Of a stretch of 64,000 bases of DNA, positions 9,465 through 17,736 are shown piece by piece. A model generated the notes under the pieces. That model had not been told where the DNA came from. It was given only the letters and a program-made list of their open reading frames with translations, and searched no databases. Within the stretch, counting starts at the first letter, position 1; each line of letters starts with the position of its first letter. The DNA is from Planctomonas deserti (GTDB lineage: Bacteria; Actinomycetota; Actinomycetes; Actinomycetales; Microbacteriaceae), in NCBI RefSeq assembly GCF_003067705.1, contig NZ_QANL01000004.1:186001-250000 (forward strand), read 5' to 3'. Position numbers and translations under genes: made by a program.

Positions 9465-9573
9465 GGGCTCCAGCCTATAAGCAGCCGCTGACAGCGCCGG
9501 GCGCGTCCTCGGCCGTCGGCCGGCGGGGGTCTGTCGGGATCCGTCCGCCTTCCGCCGCCTCCCCGAGGAGATC

Positions 9574-10002
9574 ATGCAGGACAGCATCGCGCAGGAGGGG
9601 GCGCCCGCGGGCGCGCACCGGCTGCCCTCAGACGTCGGCCCCCTCGCCCAGAAGATGGGCATCCGGGTGCTGGAGCTGAGCGCCGAGCGCTCCGTCGCCA
9701 CGATGCCCGTTGAGGGCAACACGCAGCCGTACGGCATCCTGCACGGCGGGGCGCACGTCGTGCTCGCGGAGTCGCTCGGGTCGATGTCGGCAAGCCTGCA
9801 CGCCGGTCCCGGCCGCATCGCCGTGGGCATCGAGCTGAACGCGAGCCACAGCCGCTCCGTCGCGAGCGGCACGGTGACCGGCACGTGCACCGCGCTGCAC
9901 CTGGGCGGCACGCTCACGACGCACGAGATCGTCGTCACGGACGAGCAGGGCAGGCGCCTGTCGACCGTGCGCATCACGAACCTGCTGCGCGACCGCCCGT
10001 AA
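9574..10002 (+). CDS. PaaI/hotdog-fold thioesterase
   Basis: 142-residue single hotdog domain of the PaaI type, which hydrolyses acyl-CoA or aryl-CoA thioesters, usually as a tetramer. The catalytic signature GILHGGAHVVLAES (His57, Glu66) is complete, followed by VGIELNASHSRS. The ATG at 9574 has a clear GAGGAG seven bases upstream. It is the only protein gene on the plus strand in this window, divergent from polA and convergent with pdtaR. Similar thioesterases adjoin polA in other actinobacteria, but the natural substrate cannot be deduced. Confidence 0.93.
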   Translation: MQDSIAQEGAPAGAHRLPSDVGPLAQKMGIRVLELSAERSVATMPVEGNTQPYGILHGGAHVVLAESLGSMSASLHAGPGRIAVGIELNASHSRSVASGTVTGTCTALHLGGTLTTHEIVVTDEQGRRLSTVRITNLLRDRP

Positions 10003-10060
10003 CGGCCCGCCGCACCCTGGCACACGCCGCTCTGTCGGTCGCCGGCGCCGCCCTTAACCG

Positions 10061-10127
10061 GATCCTGCCCAGGCAGGAGGATCGTGCGCAGCTTGAAGCT
10101 GGGCAGGATCCCCCTGCCTGGGCAGGG
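10061..10127. terminator. Nested inverted repeats between convergent genes
   Basis: CCTGCCCAGGCAGG-type blocks at 10065-10077 and 10113-10125 are 13-bp perfect inverted repeats, and GATCCTGCCC (10061) also pairs with GGGCAGGATC (10101-10110). A small CAGCTTGAAGCTG hairpin sits between them. The position between two convergent genes suits a bidirectional terminator, though neither side has a U-run. Alternative pairings make it a possible cruciform. Confidence 0.5.
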
Positions 10128-10184
10128 CGCCGACGGTGGCGTCACCCGGGGCAGGGCGCTGTGGGGTTGAGGGAGGAGCGGGTG

Positions 10185-10790
10185 CTACTTCTTGGGGGCG
10201 AGCTGCTCGATGATGGCCTGGGCCACGTCGTGCATGGTCAGGCGGCGGTCCATCGACGCCTTCTGGATCCAGCGGAACGCCTCGGGCTCGGTCAGGCCCA
10301 TCTTCTCGTTCAGCAGGCCCTTGGCGCGGTCGACGAGCTTGCGGGTCTCGAAGCGCTCCACGAGATCGGACACCTCGGCCTCAAGCGTGATGATCTGGGC
10401 GTAGCGGGCGAGCGCGATCTCGATCGCGGGCAGCAGGTCGTTCGGGGTGAACGGCTTGACCACGTAGGCCAGCGCGCCGGCCTCGCTCGCGCGCTCCACG
10501 AGCTCCTTCTGGCTGAATGCCGTGAGCAGTACGACGGGCGCGATGTGGCCCTTGCTGAGGCGCTCGGCCGCGGAGATGCCGTCGAGCTGGGGCATCTTCA
10601 CGTCCATGATGACCAGGTCGGGACGCAGCTCCGTGGCCAGCGCGACGGCGGTCTCGCCGTCGCCGGCCTCGCCGACGACCTCGAAGCCGTTGTCGCGGAG
10701 CGTCTCCACGATATCCAGTCGGATCAGGGATTCGTCCTCGGCGACAACGACGCGACGGGGGGCTGAGGGCGAGGTCTCTTGGTCTGACAC
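10185..10790 (-). CDS. pdtaR: ANTAR-domain response regulator, PdtaR family
   Basis: 201-residue transcription antiterminator of the AmiR/NasR (ANTAR) type. The receiver domain starts at residue 14 (VVVAEDESLIRLDIVETL) with phosphoacceptor Asp63 in VIMDVKMPQLDG, a conserved Thr in LLTAF and Lys in VVKPF. A coiled-coil linker leads to the ANTAR domain (RAKGLLNEKMGLTEPEAFRW, about 150-170), which binds paired RNA hairpins. In M. tuberculosis its orthologue (Rv1626) is activated by the sensor PdtaS and lies in the same neighbourhood as polA-rpsA; no sensor kinase is present here. The GTG at 10790 is chosen because upstream in-frame codons are the complement of the tRNA gene. Confidence 0.93.
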   Translation of the reverse strand: MSDQETSPSAPRRVVVAEDESLIRLDIVETLRDNGFEVVGEAGDGETAVALATELRPDLVIMDVKMPQLDGISAAERLSKGHIAPVVLLTAFSQKELVERASEAGALAYVVKPFTPNDLLPAIEIALARYAQIITLEAEVSDLVERFETRKLVDRAKGLLNEKMGLTEPEAFRWIQKASMDRRLTMHDVAQAIIEQLAPKK

Positions 10791-10807
10791 GCCGAGAAGT
10801 CTACGGT
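10779..10807 (+). promoter_or_regulatory. Candidate promoter of tRNA-Leu
   Basis: TTGGTC (10779-10784) and TACGGT (10802-10807) are separated by 17 bp and would start transcription around 10814, about 16 bases before the tRNA. The -10 fits the actinobacterial TAnnnT pattern; the -35 is a weak match. The element overlaps the first codons of the divergent pdtaR gene. Confidence 0.45.
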
Positions 10808-10829
10808 ATTGTGAACCACGCCGTGCTGG

Positions 10830-10915
10830 GCCGGATTGGCGGAATGGCAGACGCGGAGCACTCAAAATGCTTTGTCCGGAAGGACGTGTGGGTTCGACCC
10901 CCACATCCGGCACCA
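10830..10915 (+). tRNA. tRNA-Leu (anticodon CAA), CCA encoded
   Basis: Cloverleaf can be folded by eye: acceptor GCCGGAT (10830-10836) pairs with ATCCGGC (10905-10911); anticodon stem GAGCA/TGCTT encloses the loop CTCAAAA, giving anticodon CAA. A long type-II variable arm (GTCCGGAAGGAC) identifies a leucine tRNA, and the T arm is GTGGGTTCGACCCCCAC. The CCA end is encoded (10913-10915). It decodes UUG, a codon rarely used in this G/C-ending coding DNA. Confidence 0.96.
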
Positions 10916-11007
10916 CGGCGGCGGCGGTGCCCGGGATGCTCGTTCCCCACCCGCCGCACCGGCTCTGAGGTCCCGCCTCGCTGCAGCCCGCGCGATCCTC
11001 CGCGCGT

Positions 11008-11040
11008 ATCAGCGGCGGATCAGCGGCGGATCAGCGGCGG
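11008..11040. repeat. 11-bp unit repeated three times over a stop codon
   Basis: ATCAGCGGCGG occurs three times head to tail and is followed by ATGCGC. The repeat overlaps the end of the MFS gene: the third unit contains its TGA stop (complement of 11031-11033), and the other units add further TGA trinucleotides downstream. It looks like slipped-strand expansion. Confidence 0.85.
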
Positions 11041-12425
11041 ATGCGCAGCGCGAACAGCAGCGCCGCGGCCGCCGTCAGCGTCGCGAGGGCGAAGCTGCCC
11101 GCGAACGGCACGACGCCGCCCGCCGGCGCCAGCGCCGCGAACACCAGCCCGGAGACGGCGAGGGTGAGGGACGCCGCCACCGCCTCGACGATGGACATCG
11201 CGGACGTGGTGAAGCCGCGTTGCGACTCCGGCGCGAGCGAGAGCACGAGCGTGCTGATGCGAGGGAAGGCGAAGCCCATGCCCGCGCCGCCGAGCATCCA
11301 GGCGGCGAACAGGACCTGCGACGGCCAGTCGGCCAGCGCGGCCGTGAGCACGAGCACGTCGGTCGCCCCCACGACGGCGACACCGATGCGCACGACGACC
11401 GCGTGGCTGATCCGGGCACCGAGCCAGGCCTGGAGCTGCGACGCCGACGCCCAGCTGATGGCCGCTCCCGTGAGGGTGATCCCGGCAAGGGACGGGGTGA
11501 GGCCGTGCCGTTCGATGAGGAGATACGGGATGTAGACCTCCGCACCGAAGAATGCCGCGGCGACCCCGGCCCGGGCCAGGAGCACGCTCGGCAGCCCGCG
11601 TCGCGCCCGGAAGGTGCCGGGCGGCAGTAGCGGGCGGAGGTTGAACACGAGAGCGACGACGAGGAGCGCAACGACGGGAACGACGACCGGGGAGGAGACC
11701 TGGGCGAGGGACCCGACCGCGAGGACGGCTGCCGCGGCCCCGACGGCCAGCAACGCTCGGGCGGGGTGCAGGGCGGGCGCGCGGTCCATCGGTCCGCTCG
11801 CGGCCCGGGCGGCCGGGAGGACAGCGGCCGTGACGAACGGCACGAGCGCGAGCACGCCGAGGAAGACCCAGCGCCACGACGTGTGCTCGGCCACGAGGCC
11901 GGCGAGCACCGGACCGACGATGGACGGCAGCACCCAGGCGGCGGCGAAGGCGCCGAAGATCCGCGGATGCAGGTCCGGCGGATACGCCCTGCCCACGAGC
12001 ACGAACAGCGCGACCGTCACCCCGCCGGCGCCGAGGCCCTGGAGCGCGCGACCCGCGAGCAGCACGAGCATGGTCGGCGCGAGCCCGGCGCAGAGCAGCC
12101 CGGTTGCGAACAGGACGATGGCCGCGACCAGCGGCCGCAGGGGTCCTCGCCGGTCGGCTGAGCTGCCCGCGAGCACCATGCCGACGATCCCGACCGCCAT
12201 CGGCGCCGCGAACGCGAGCGCATAGAGCGGGCCACCGCCGAGGTCGCGGCTCACGAGCGGCATCACGGTGGTCACGGCGAGCGACTCGAAGGCGTTGAGG
12301 AACACGAGCCCCGTCGCCCCGACGGTCGTCGCCCGCCGGGCCGGCGACCAGATGCCCCCGACCGGCCGGTCGTCGGCTACGGGCTCGGCCTCGCTCGTGC
12401 TGCCCGTCCGATCGCCCGCGTCCAC
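11031..12425 (-). CDS. MFS transporter, drug:H+ antiporter-like
   Basis: 464-residue inner-membrane protein of the major facilitator superfamily. The first helix carries LVFLNAFESLAVTTVMPLVSR, typical of drug exporters, motif A GSSADRRGPLRPLVA follows helix 2, and a GRALQGLGAGGV stretch and a motif C-like region (LPSIVGPVLAGLV) follow in the N-terminal half. About 12 to 14 hydrophobic segments can be counted. Family members export drugs or small metabolites by proton exchange; the substrate is not predictable. The GTG start at 12425 gives a short hydrophilic N-terminus. It is downstream of the acyltransferase after a hairpin and convergent with tRNA-Leu. The stop codon sits in an 11-bp tandem repeat. 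Confidence 0.88.
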   Translation of the reverse strand: MDAGDRTGSTSEAEPVADDRPVGGIWSPARRATTVGATGLVFLNAFESLAVTTVMPLVSRDLGGGPLYALAFAAPMAVGIVGMVLAGSSADRRGPLRPLVAAIVLFATGLLCAGLAPTMLVLLAGRALQGLGAGGVTVALFVLVGRAYPPDLHPRIFGAFAAAWVLPSIVGPVLAGLVAEHTSWRWVFLGVLALVPFVTAAVLPAARAASGPMDRAPALHPARALLAVGAAAAVLAVGSLAQVSSPVVVPVVALLVVALVFNLRPLLPPGTFRARRGLPSVLLARAGVAAAFFGAEVYIPYLLIERHGLTPSLAGITLTGAAISWASASQLQAWLGARISHAVVVRIGVAVVGATDVLVLTAALADWPSQVLFAAWMLGGAGMGFAFPRISTLVLSLAPESQRGFTTSAMSIVEAVAASLTLAVSGLVFAALAPAGGVVPFAGSFALATLTAAAALLFALRIRR

Positions 12426-12464
12426 CCGTTCAGGTTAGGGGCGCCGCACCCCGGCCGCACCTCT

Positions 12465-12480
12465 CCCCCGAACCCGGGGG
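12465..12480 (-). terminator. Hairpin after acyltransferase gene
   Basis: CCCCCG AACC CGGGGG, a perfect 6-bp G/C stem with a four-base loop, begins 33 bp past the acyltransferase stop codon and before the MFS gene. There is no U-run, so this is only a probable terminator. Confidence 0.4.
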
Positions 12481-12512
12481 TCCGGAACGCCCGGGGTGTG
12501 GAACCGACCGCG

Positions 12513-14648
12513 TCAGAGGAGCTCGTCGCGGGCGAGCTCGCTGCGGATCACCGGCGCGATCAGCCGGGCGTACTCCGCGGTGATGTGCGTCGCGTCGAGC
12601 TTCATCGGCGTCGTGCCCACGAACGGCGGGCACATCCCGCCGGAGCAGAACCAGGGCCGCGAGTCGTAGACGGCGACGCCGAGCTCCTCCCCCAGTTCGC
12701 TGTCCCGCTCGAAGAAGTCTGTCCACTCCTCCGAGACGATCGAGACGCAGTCGGCGGGCGTGCTGAGGTTCGTGTAGCAGTCCGCGACGTCCTTGCTCGA
12801 CGGCGGCGGCGTGACGACGGCGACCGCGGACGCCGCGGACGAGATGCGCGTGTGGATCGAGCGCAGGGCCTCCGACCACTCGTCGAGCGTCACCTCCTTG
12901 CCGGTCGCGGCGGAGTCGCCGCCCGCGTAGCTGTTCGAGATGACGACGAGGTCCGGCTTGATGCGGTCGATCGCCGCGACCGCGTCATCCACCCGGCCGG
13001 GGCACGCGGCCTCGAGGGCCGCGTTGTCGTTGGCGAAGGTCAGGCCGAGGAAGCGGCAGCCGAACATGGCCCGCGTGACGACCCGCCAGCCCTCGGCGTC
13101 CGCGATCTCCCGGAACGCCTCGGTGTAGGCGAGCGACGTCGAGTCGCCGACGAGCACCATCGTGCGCTCCGCGTCCGCCGGTCCCCAGGAGCACTCCTCC
13201 TCGGGCGCCGCGCTCACCTCGCCGCACGCGGTGACGTCCTGCGGCACCTGAGGCCCCGACATGACCTCGTCGAGCGACGGGCTCAGCGCGGGCCAGGCGT
13301 CCTGCTGGAGGGCGGTCTCGATGCCGTTCGCCAGCTCCTGCGACGTCATCGCGGACGACGACGCGGATGCGGGAGATGCCGAGGCCGTCGGGGCGACGCG
13401 CGGGGCGAGCGCGACGGCGACGAGCAGGACGGTGAGGACACCGAGGAGGCCGAGAGACCCGAAGCGGAACCGGGCGAGGTAGCTGTGCTGCCAGTCGCCC
13501 ATCCGGCCCGCCCGGGCGGACCTCGTGACCGCCTTCCCCTCGGCTATCGGCAGCCGGTGGATCGGCTCCTCGAGGAAGTGGTACGACGCGACCGACAGGG
13601 CGGCGGTCAGCACGACCGACACCACGAGGAACAGGGCGGTGCCCTCGGCGAAGAACGCGGTGGCGAGCACGATCACCGGGAAGTGCCAGAGGTACAGGGA
13701 GTACGAGATGTCACCGACGTACCCGCTCACCCGGTTGGTCAGCGGGGCGAGGAGACGCACGGGACCGCCGGTGCCCGCGGCGATCACGACGGCCGTGGCG
13801 AGCACGGGCAGCGCGGCCCACGGCCCGGGGAACGGCATCGCGTCCGTGATGACGAACAGGGAGGCCACGATGCCGAGCAGCCCGAGCCAGGCGAGCACCG
13901 GCCGCAGCCGGTCGGGGATGCGGCGCAGCGCGGGCGAGACGGCGGCGAGCAGGGCGCCGACCGCAAGCTCCCAGACGCGCGACGCGGTGGAGAAGTACGC
14001 CGTGGCGGGGCTCTGCGCGCTCTCCCAGAGCGCGAACGCGAAGGACGCGGCGGCGAGCACGGCGAGCACGACCGCGACGACCCCGCGCGACCGGCGGGCG
14101 GTCAGCAGGAGCACGAGGAGCAGGAGGCAGGGCCAGACGAAGTAGAACTGCTCCTCCACCGCGAGCGACCAGTAGTGCTGCAGCGGTGACACCGGCCCCG
14201 CACCCTGGAAGTAGTCGGTCCCGGTGAGCACGAGGTCCCAGTTGGCGGAGAAGAGCGCGGCCCAGAACGCATCGTTGAGCACGTCCGCCGCGCGGGAGTC
14301 GTTGAAGACGGCGAACGCGGCGGTGACCGTGACGAGGAGGACGAGCAGGCTCGCGGGCAGGATGCGCTTCGCGCGCCGCAGGTAGAACGACCGGAGCGAG
14401 ATCGAGCCCGTCGTCTCGTGCTCGCGCAGGAGGAGACCGGTGATGAGGAAGCCGCTGATCACGAAGAAGACGTCGACGCCGACGAAGCCGCCGGAGGGCC
14501 AGCGCACGAGGTGGTCGAGGATCACGGCGACGACCGCGATGGCCCGCAGTCCCTGGATGTCGGCGCGGCGCGGACGCTGCGGCGGGAGCGCGTCGGCCTC
14601 GCGGCGGGGGCGCGTCCGGGTGTCGTCGGCAAGCATTCGGCAGACCAT
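12513..14648 (-). CDS. OafA/YrhL-type acyltransferase with SGNH domain
   Basis: 711-residue membrane enzyme that probably O-acetylates a cell-surface glycan. N-terminal acyltransferase-3 domain: about ten to eleven membrane helices beginning at IQGLRAIAVVAVILDHL (the conserved His is in DHL) and GGFVGVDVFFVISGFLI. After a final helix (about residue 400) comes an extracytoplasmic SGNH hydrolase-like domain with GDSTS, VVISNSY and DATHIT supplying Ser, Asn and Asp/His. This two-domain layout is that of OafA and peptidoglycan O-acetyltransferases such as OatA. No glycan-synthesis genes are adjacent. The ATG at 14648 is used; another ATG four codons later (14636) is equally possible. Confidence 0.92.
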   Translation of the reverse strand: MVCRMLADDTRTRPRREADALPPQRPRRADIQGLRAIAVVAVILDHLVRWPSGGFVGVDVFFVISGFLITGLLLREHETTGSISLRSFYLRRAKRILPASLLVLLVTVTAAFAVFNDSRAADVLNDAFWAALFSANWDLVLTGTDYFQGAGPVSPLQHYWSLAVEEQFYFVWPCLLLLVLLLTARRSRGVVAVVLAVLAAASFAFALWESAQSPATAYFSTASRVWELAVGALLAAVSPALRRIPDRLRPVLAWLGLLGIVASLFVITDAMPFPGPWAALPVLATAVVIAAGTGGPVRLLAPLTNRVSGYVGDISYSLYLWHFPVIVLATAFFAEGTALFLVVSVVLTAALSVASYHFLEEPIHRLPIAEGKAVTRSARAGRMGDWQHSYLARFRFGSLGLLGVLTVLLVAVALAPRVAPTASASPASASSSAMTSQELANGIETALQQDAWPALSPSLDEVMSGPQVPQDVTACGEVSAAPEEECSWGPADAERTMVLVGDSTSLAYTEAFREIADAEGWRVVTRAMFGCRFLGLTFANDNAALEAACPGRVDDAVAAIDRIKPDLVVISNSYAGGDSAATGKEVTLDEWSEALRSIHTRISSAASAVAVVTPPPSSKDVADCYTNLSTPADCVSIVSEEWTDFFERDSELGEELGVAVYDSRPWFCSGGMCPPFVGTTPMKLDATHITAEYARLIAPVIRSELARDELL

Positions 14649-14671
14649 ACCAGACGTCCGCCGCGCGGCAG

Positions 14672-14694
14672 GGCGCCCCCGTGACGGGGGCGCC
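14672..14694 (-). terminator. Strong hairpin after pyk
   Basis: Perfect 10-bp inverted repeat GGCGCCCCCG TGA CGGGGGCGCC about 77 bp past the pyk stop codon, just before the acyltransferase gene. It has no U-run. It follows a second hairpin, so the pair probably ends pyk transcription. Confidence 0.55.
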
Positions 14695-14717
14695 GCCCGG
14701 GAGCCGGGTTAACGGCG

Positions 14718-14750
14718 GATGCGCGCGGCCCCGGAGGGCTCGCGCGCATC
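14718..14750 (-). terminator. First hairpin after pyk
   Basis: GATGCGCGCG and CGCGCGCATC form a perfect 10-bp stem with a 13-base loop, 20 bp past the pyk stop. On the minus strand it is followed by CCGCCGTTAACC rather than a U-run. Confidence 0.5.
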
Positions 14751-14770
14751 AGCACGGAACACGCGCGTGG

Positions 14771-16189
14771 CTAGAGGACGTCGCCGACCCGGTGCACGCG
14801 GATGTCGTTGGTGGTGCCGGGGATTCCGGGAGGGGACCCGGAGATGATGACGACCTTCTCGCCGTTCACCGCCATGCCCTCGCGGGTGAGGACCTCGTCC
14901 ACCTGGGCGACCATCTGGTCGGTGTGCTTCACGCGGGAGACGACGAAGGACTCGACGCCCCAGTTCAGCGCCATGCGCCGGCGGATGGCGGGGTCGGGCG
15001 TGAACGCGAGGATCGGGATGCCGTTGCGCAGGCGCGACATGCGGCGCACGGAGTCGCCGGACTCCGTGAACACGCAGAGGTACTTCGCCTCGACGAACGA
15101 GGCGACCTCCGCCGCGGCCAGGGTGATCGCGCCGCCCTGGGTGAAGGGGCGCGTGCCGAGCGCCGGGATGCGGTCGAGACCGTGCTCCTCGGTCGACTCG
15201 ATGATGCGCGCCATGGTCTGCACGGTGATGACCGGGAACTCGCCGACCGACGTCTCGCCGCTCAGCATGAGAGCGTCCGCGCCGTCCAGGACCGCGTTGG
15301 CGCAGTCGGACGCCTCGGCGCGGGTCGGGCGGGGGCTGGAGATCATGGTCTCGAGCATCTGGGTGGCGACGATGACCGGCTTCGCGCGGCGGCGGGCGAG
15401 CTCGACGGCGCGCTTCTGCACGATCGGCACGGCCTCGAGGGGGAGCTCGACGCCGAGGTCGCCACGGGCGACCATGATCGCGTCGAACGCGTCCACGATC
15501 TCCTCGAGCGCGTCGACCGCCTGCGGCTTCTCGACCTTGGCGACGACGGGGATCTTGCGACCCTCCTCGGCCATGATCTCGTGCACGCGGTCGATGTCGG
15601 CCGCGTTGCGCACGAAGGACAGGGCGATCATATCGGCGCCGAGGCGCAGGCCCCAGCGCAAGTCGGCCTCATCCTTCTCGGACAGCGCGGGCACGTTCAC
15701 CGCGACGCCGGGGAGGTTGATGCCCTTGTTGTTCGACACGGCGCCGGGCACCTCGACGACCGTCGTAACGACGGTGCCGTCGGTGTCGGTCACCCGGAGC
15801 GTGACGCGGCCGTCGTCGATCAGCAGCGGGTCGCCCGCCTTGACGTCGTTCGGCAGGCCCTTGAAGGTCGTCGAGGCGATGTCCTTCGTGCCCTCGATGT
15901 CCTCGATCGTGATCTTGAAGACGTCGCCGACCGCGAGGTCGTGCGGCCCGTTCGCGAACTTGCCGAGACGGATCTTCGGACCCTGGAGGTCGACAAGCAC
16001 GGCCACCGCGCGGCCGGAGTCCTCCGCGGCCTGGCGGACCTTCGCGTAGATCGCCTCGTGCACGTCGTAGCTGCCGTGGCTGAGGTTCATGCGGGCGACG
16101 TCAACGCCCGCGTCGATGATGGCTCGGATGCTCTCCAGCGACGACGTCGCCGGCCCCAGGGTCGCGACGATCTTCGCGCGTCTACTCAT
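14771..16189 (-). CDS. pyk: Pyruvate kinase
   Basis: Final glycolytic step, phosphoenolpyruvate plus ADP to pyruvate plus ATP. 472 residues. Conserved segments in order: RRAKIVATLGPATSS at the N-terminus, ARMNLSHGSYDVHE, the phosphoenolpyruvate/metal site region VARGDLGVELP, and ATQMLETMISSPRPTRAE leading into DGADALMLSGETSVG. The ATG at 16189 (MSRRAKIV) matches the family start; a GTG five codons upstream (16204) is an in-frame alternative. It lies downstream of gltBD with 89 bp between, and two hairpins follow the stop codon. The order trpCBA-lgt then pyk is shared with mycobacteria. Confidence 0.97.
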   Translation of the reverse strand: MSRRAKIVATLGPATSSLESIRAIIDAGVDVARMNLSHGSYDVHEAIYAKVRQAAEDSGRAVAVLVDLQGPKIRLGKFANGPHDLAVGDVFKITIEDIEGTKDIASTTFKGLPNDVKAGDPLLIDDGRVTLRVTDTDGTVVTTVVEVPGAVSNNKGINLPGVAVNVPALSEKDEADLRWGLRLGADMIALSFVRNAADIDRVHEIMAEEGRKIPVVAKVEKPQAVDALEEIVDAFDAIMVARGDLGVELPLEAVPIVQKRAVELARRRAKPVIVATQMLETMISSPRPTRAEASDCANAVLDGADALMLSGETSVGEFPVITVQTMARIIESTEEHGLDRIPALGTRPFTQGGAITLAAAEVASFVEAKYLCVFTESGDSVRRMSRLRNGIPILAFTPDPAIRRRMALNWGVESFVVSRVKHTDQMVAQVDEVLTREGMAVNGEKVVIISGSPPGIPGTTNDIRVHRVGDVL

Positions 16190-16278
16190 GCTGTGGTTGC
16201 TCACGTTTCTGCGCCCGCGGGCGCGTCGTGCGGATTGTGCTGTGCCGGAACGGCTGCTGTGCGGGGCGGAAGGCCCAC

Positions 16279-17736
16279 TCAGACGGAGATGGCCCGATCG
16301 GTGGGGCGCACCGGGAACGGAAGCTCGGTCTCACCCTCAAGGTACCGGTCAACGGCGGAGGCCGCTGCACGGCCCTCGGCGATGGCCCAGACGATGAGGG
16401 ACTGTCCGCGACCGGCGTCGCCGGCCACGAAGACGCCGGGCTCGGAGGTCTGGTACTCGCCGTCGCGGCGCACGTTGCCCCGCTCGTCGAACGGGACGCC
16501 GAGCTGCGACGACAGGTCCGTGCTCTCCGGTCCGGTGAAGCCGAGGGCCAGAAGCACGAGGTCCGCGGGGATCTCGCGCTCGGTGCCGGCCCGCGGCACG
16601 CGGCGGCCGTCGCGGTACTCGGTCTCGGCGACGCGGATCGCGCGCACCGTGCCGTCGTCGTTGCCGAGGAACTCGACCGTCGACGCCAGGTAGTGGCGCT
16701 CGCCACCCTCCTCGTGCGCGCTCGACACCTCGAACAGCGTCGGCGACATGGGCCACGGCTGCGTCTCGGGTCGCTCGGACGGCGGCTGCTTGCCGATGGC
16801 GAGGTTGGTGACCGACGCGGCGTGCTGGCGGTGGGCGGTGCCGATGCAGTCCGCACCGGTGTCGCCGCCGCCGAGGATCACGACGTGCTTGTCCTCCGCC
16901 ATGATCTGGTTCACCACGGTGTCGCCCGCGGTCGCGTGGTTGGACTGCGTGAGGTACTCCATGGCGAAGTGGATGCCGTCGAGGTCGCGTCCGGGGATCG
17001 GCAGGTCGCGCGGCACGAGCGCACCGGTGGCGATGACCACGGCGTCGTAACGCTGACGCAGCTCGCCCCAGGTGATGTCCACGCCGATGTTGACGCCCGC
17101 GCGGAAGCGGGTGCCCTCGGCCATCATCTGGTTGAGGCGCGCGTCGAGGTGCTTCTTCTCCATCTTGAAGTCCGGGATGCCGTAGCGCAGCAGCCCCCCG
17201 ATGCGGTCGTCACGCTCGAACACCGCGACGGTGTGACCGGCGCGGGTGAGCTGCTGAGCGGCCGCGAGCCCGGCGGGGCCGGATCCGACGACGGCGACGG
17301 TCTTGCCGGTGAGCCGCTCGGGCGGGTGCGGCTGCACCCAGCCGTTCGCGAACGCCTGGTCGGCGATCGAGACCTCGACCTGCTTGATCGTCACGGGCGG
17401 CTGGTTGATGCCGAGCACGCACGAGCTCTCGCACGGGGCGGGGCACAGCCGGCCGGTGAACTCCGGGAAGTTGTTCGTCGCGTGCAGGCGCTCGCTCGCC
17501 TCGCGGCCCTCGCCGCGCCACATCAGGTCGTTCCACTCGGGGATCAGGTTCCCGAGCGGGCAGCCCTGGTGGCAGAACGGGATGCCGCAGTCCATGCAGC
17601 GCCCGGCCTGGCGCCGGAGCTCGCCGGACTCCTGCTGCTCGTAGACCTCTTTCCAGTCCATGAGCCGCAGCGAGACGGGTCGACGTGCCGGGAGTTCGCG
17701 CTCCCGTACCTTGAGGAAGCCCTTCGGGTCAGCCAC
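16279..17736 (-). CDS. gltD: Glutamate synthase (NADPH) small subunit
   Basis: Passes electrons from NADPH through FAD and two [4Fe-4S] clusters to GltB. 485 residues. The N-terminal cluster-binding domain shows Cys47, Cys50, Cys55 and Cys59 ([15 protein letters not shown]) and CPAPCESSC (Cys98, 102, 106). An FAD dinucleotide fold [12 protein letters not shown] starts at about 149, and the NADPH fold [13 protein letters not shown] lies near 300. The GTG start at 17736 has GGAGG nine bases upstream inside gltB and overlaps the gltB stop by 8 bp, so the two subunits are translationally coupled. The C-terminal [21 protein letters not shown] completes the FAD site. Confidence 0.97.
   Translation of the reverse strand: MADPKGFLKVRERELPARRPVSLRLMDWKEVYEQQESGELRRQAGRCMDCGIPFCHQGCPLGNLIPEWNDLMWRGEGREASERLHATNNFPEFTGRLCPAPCESSCVLGINQPPVTIKQVEVSIADQAFANGWVQPHPPERLTGKTVAVVGSGPAGLAAAQQLTRAGHTVAVFERDDRIGGLLRYGIPDFKMEKKHLDARLNQMMAEGTRFRAGVNIGVDITWGELRQRYDAVVIATGALVPRDLPIPGRDLDGIHFAMEYLTQSNHATAGDTVVNQIMAEDKHVVILGGGDTGADCIGTAHRQHAASVTNLAIGKQPPSERPETQPWPMSPTLFEVSSAHEEGGERHYLASTVEFLGNDDGTVRAIRVAETEYRDGRRVPRAGTEREIPADLVLLALGFTGPESTDLSSQLGVPFDERGNVRRDGEYQTSEPGVFVAGDAGRGQSLIVWAIAEGRAAASAVDRYLEGETELPFPVRPTDRAISV

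Noticed and set aside
10791-10916. N-terminal extension of pdtaR to an upstream ATG
   Set aside because: The extra residues are the complement of tRNA-Leu; the receiver domain already starts normally from the GTG at 10790.
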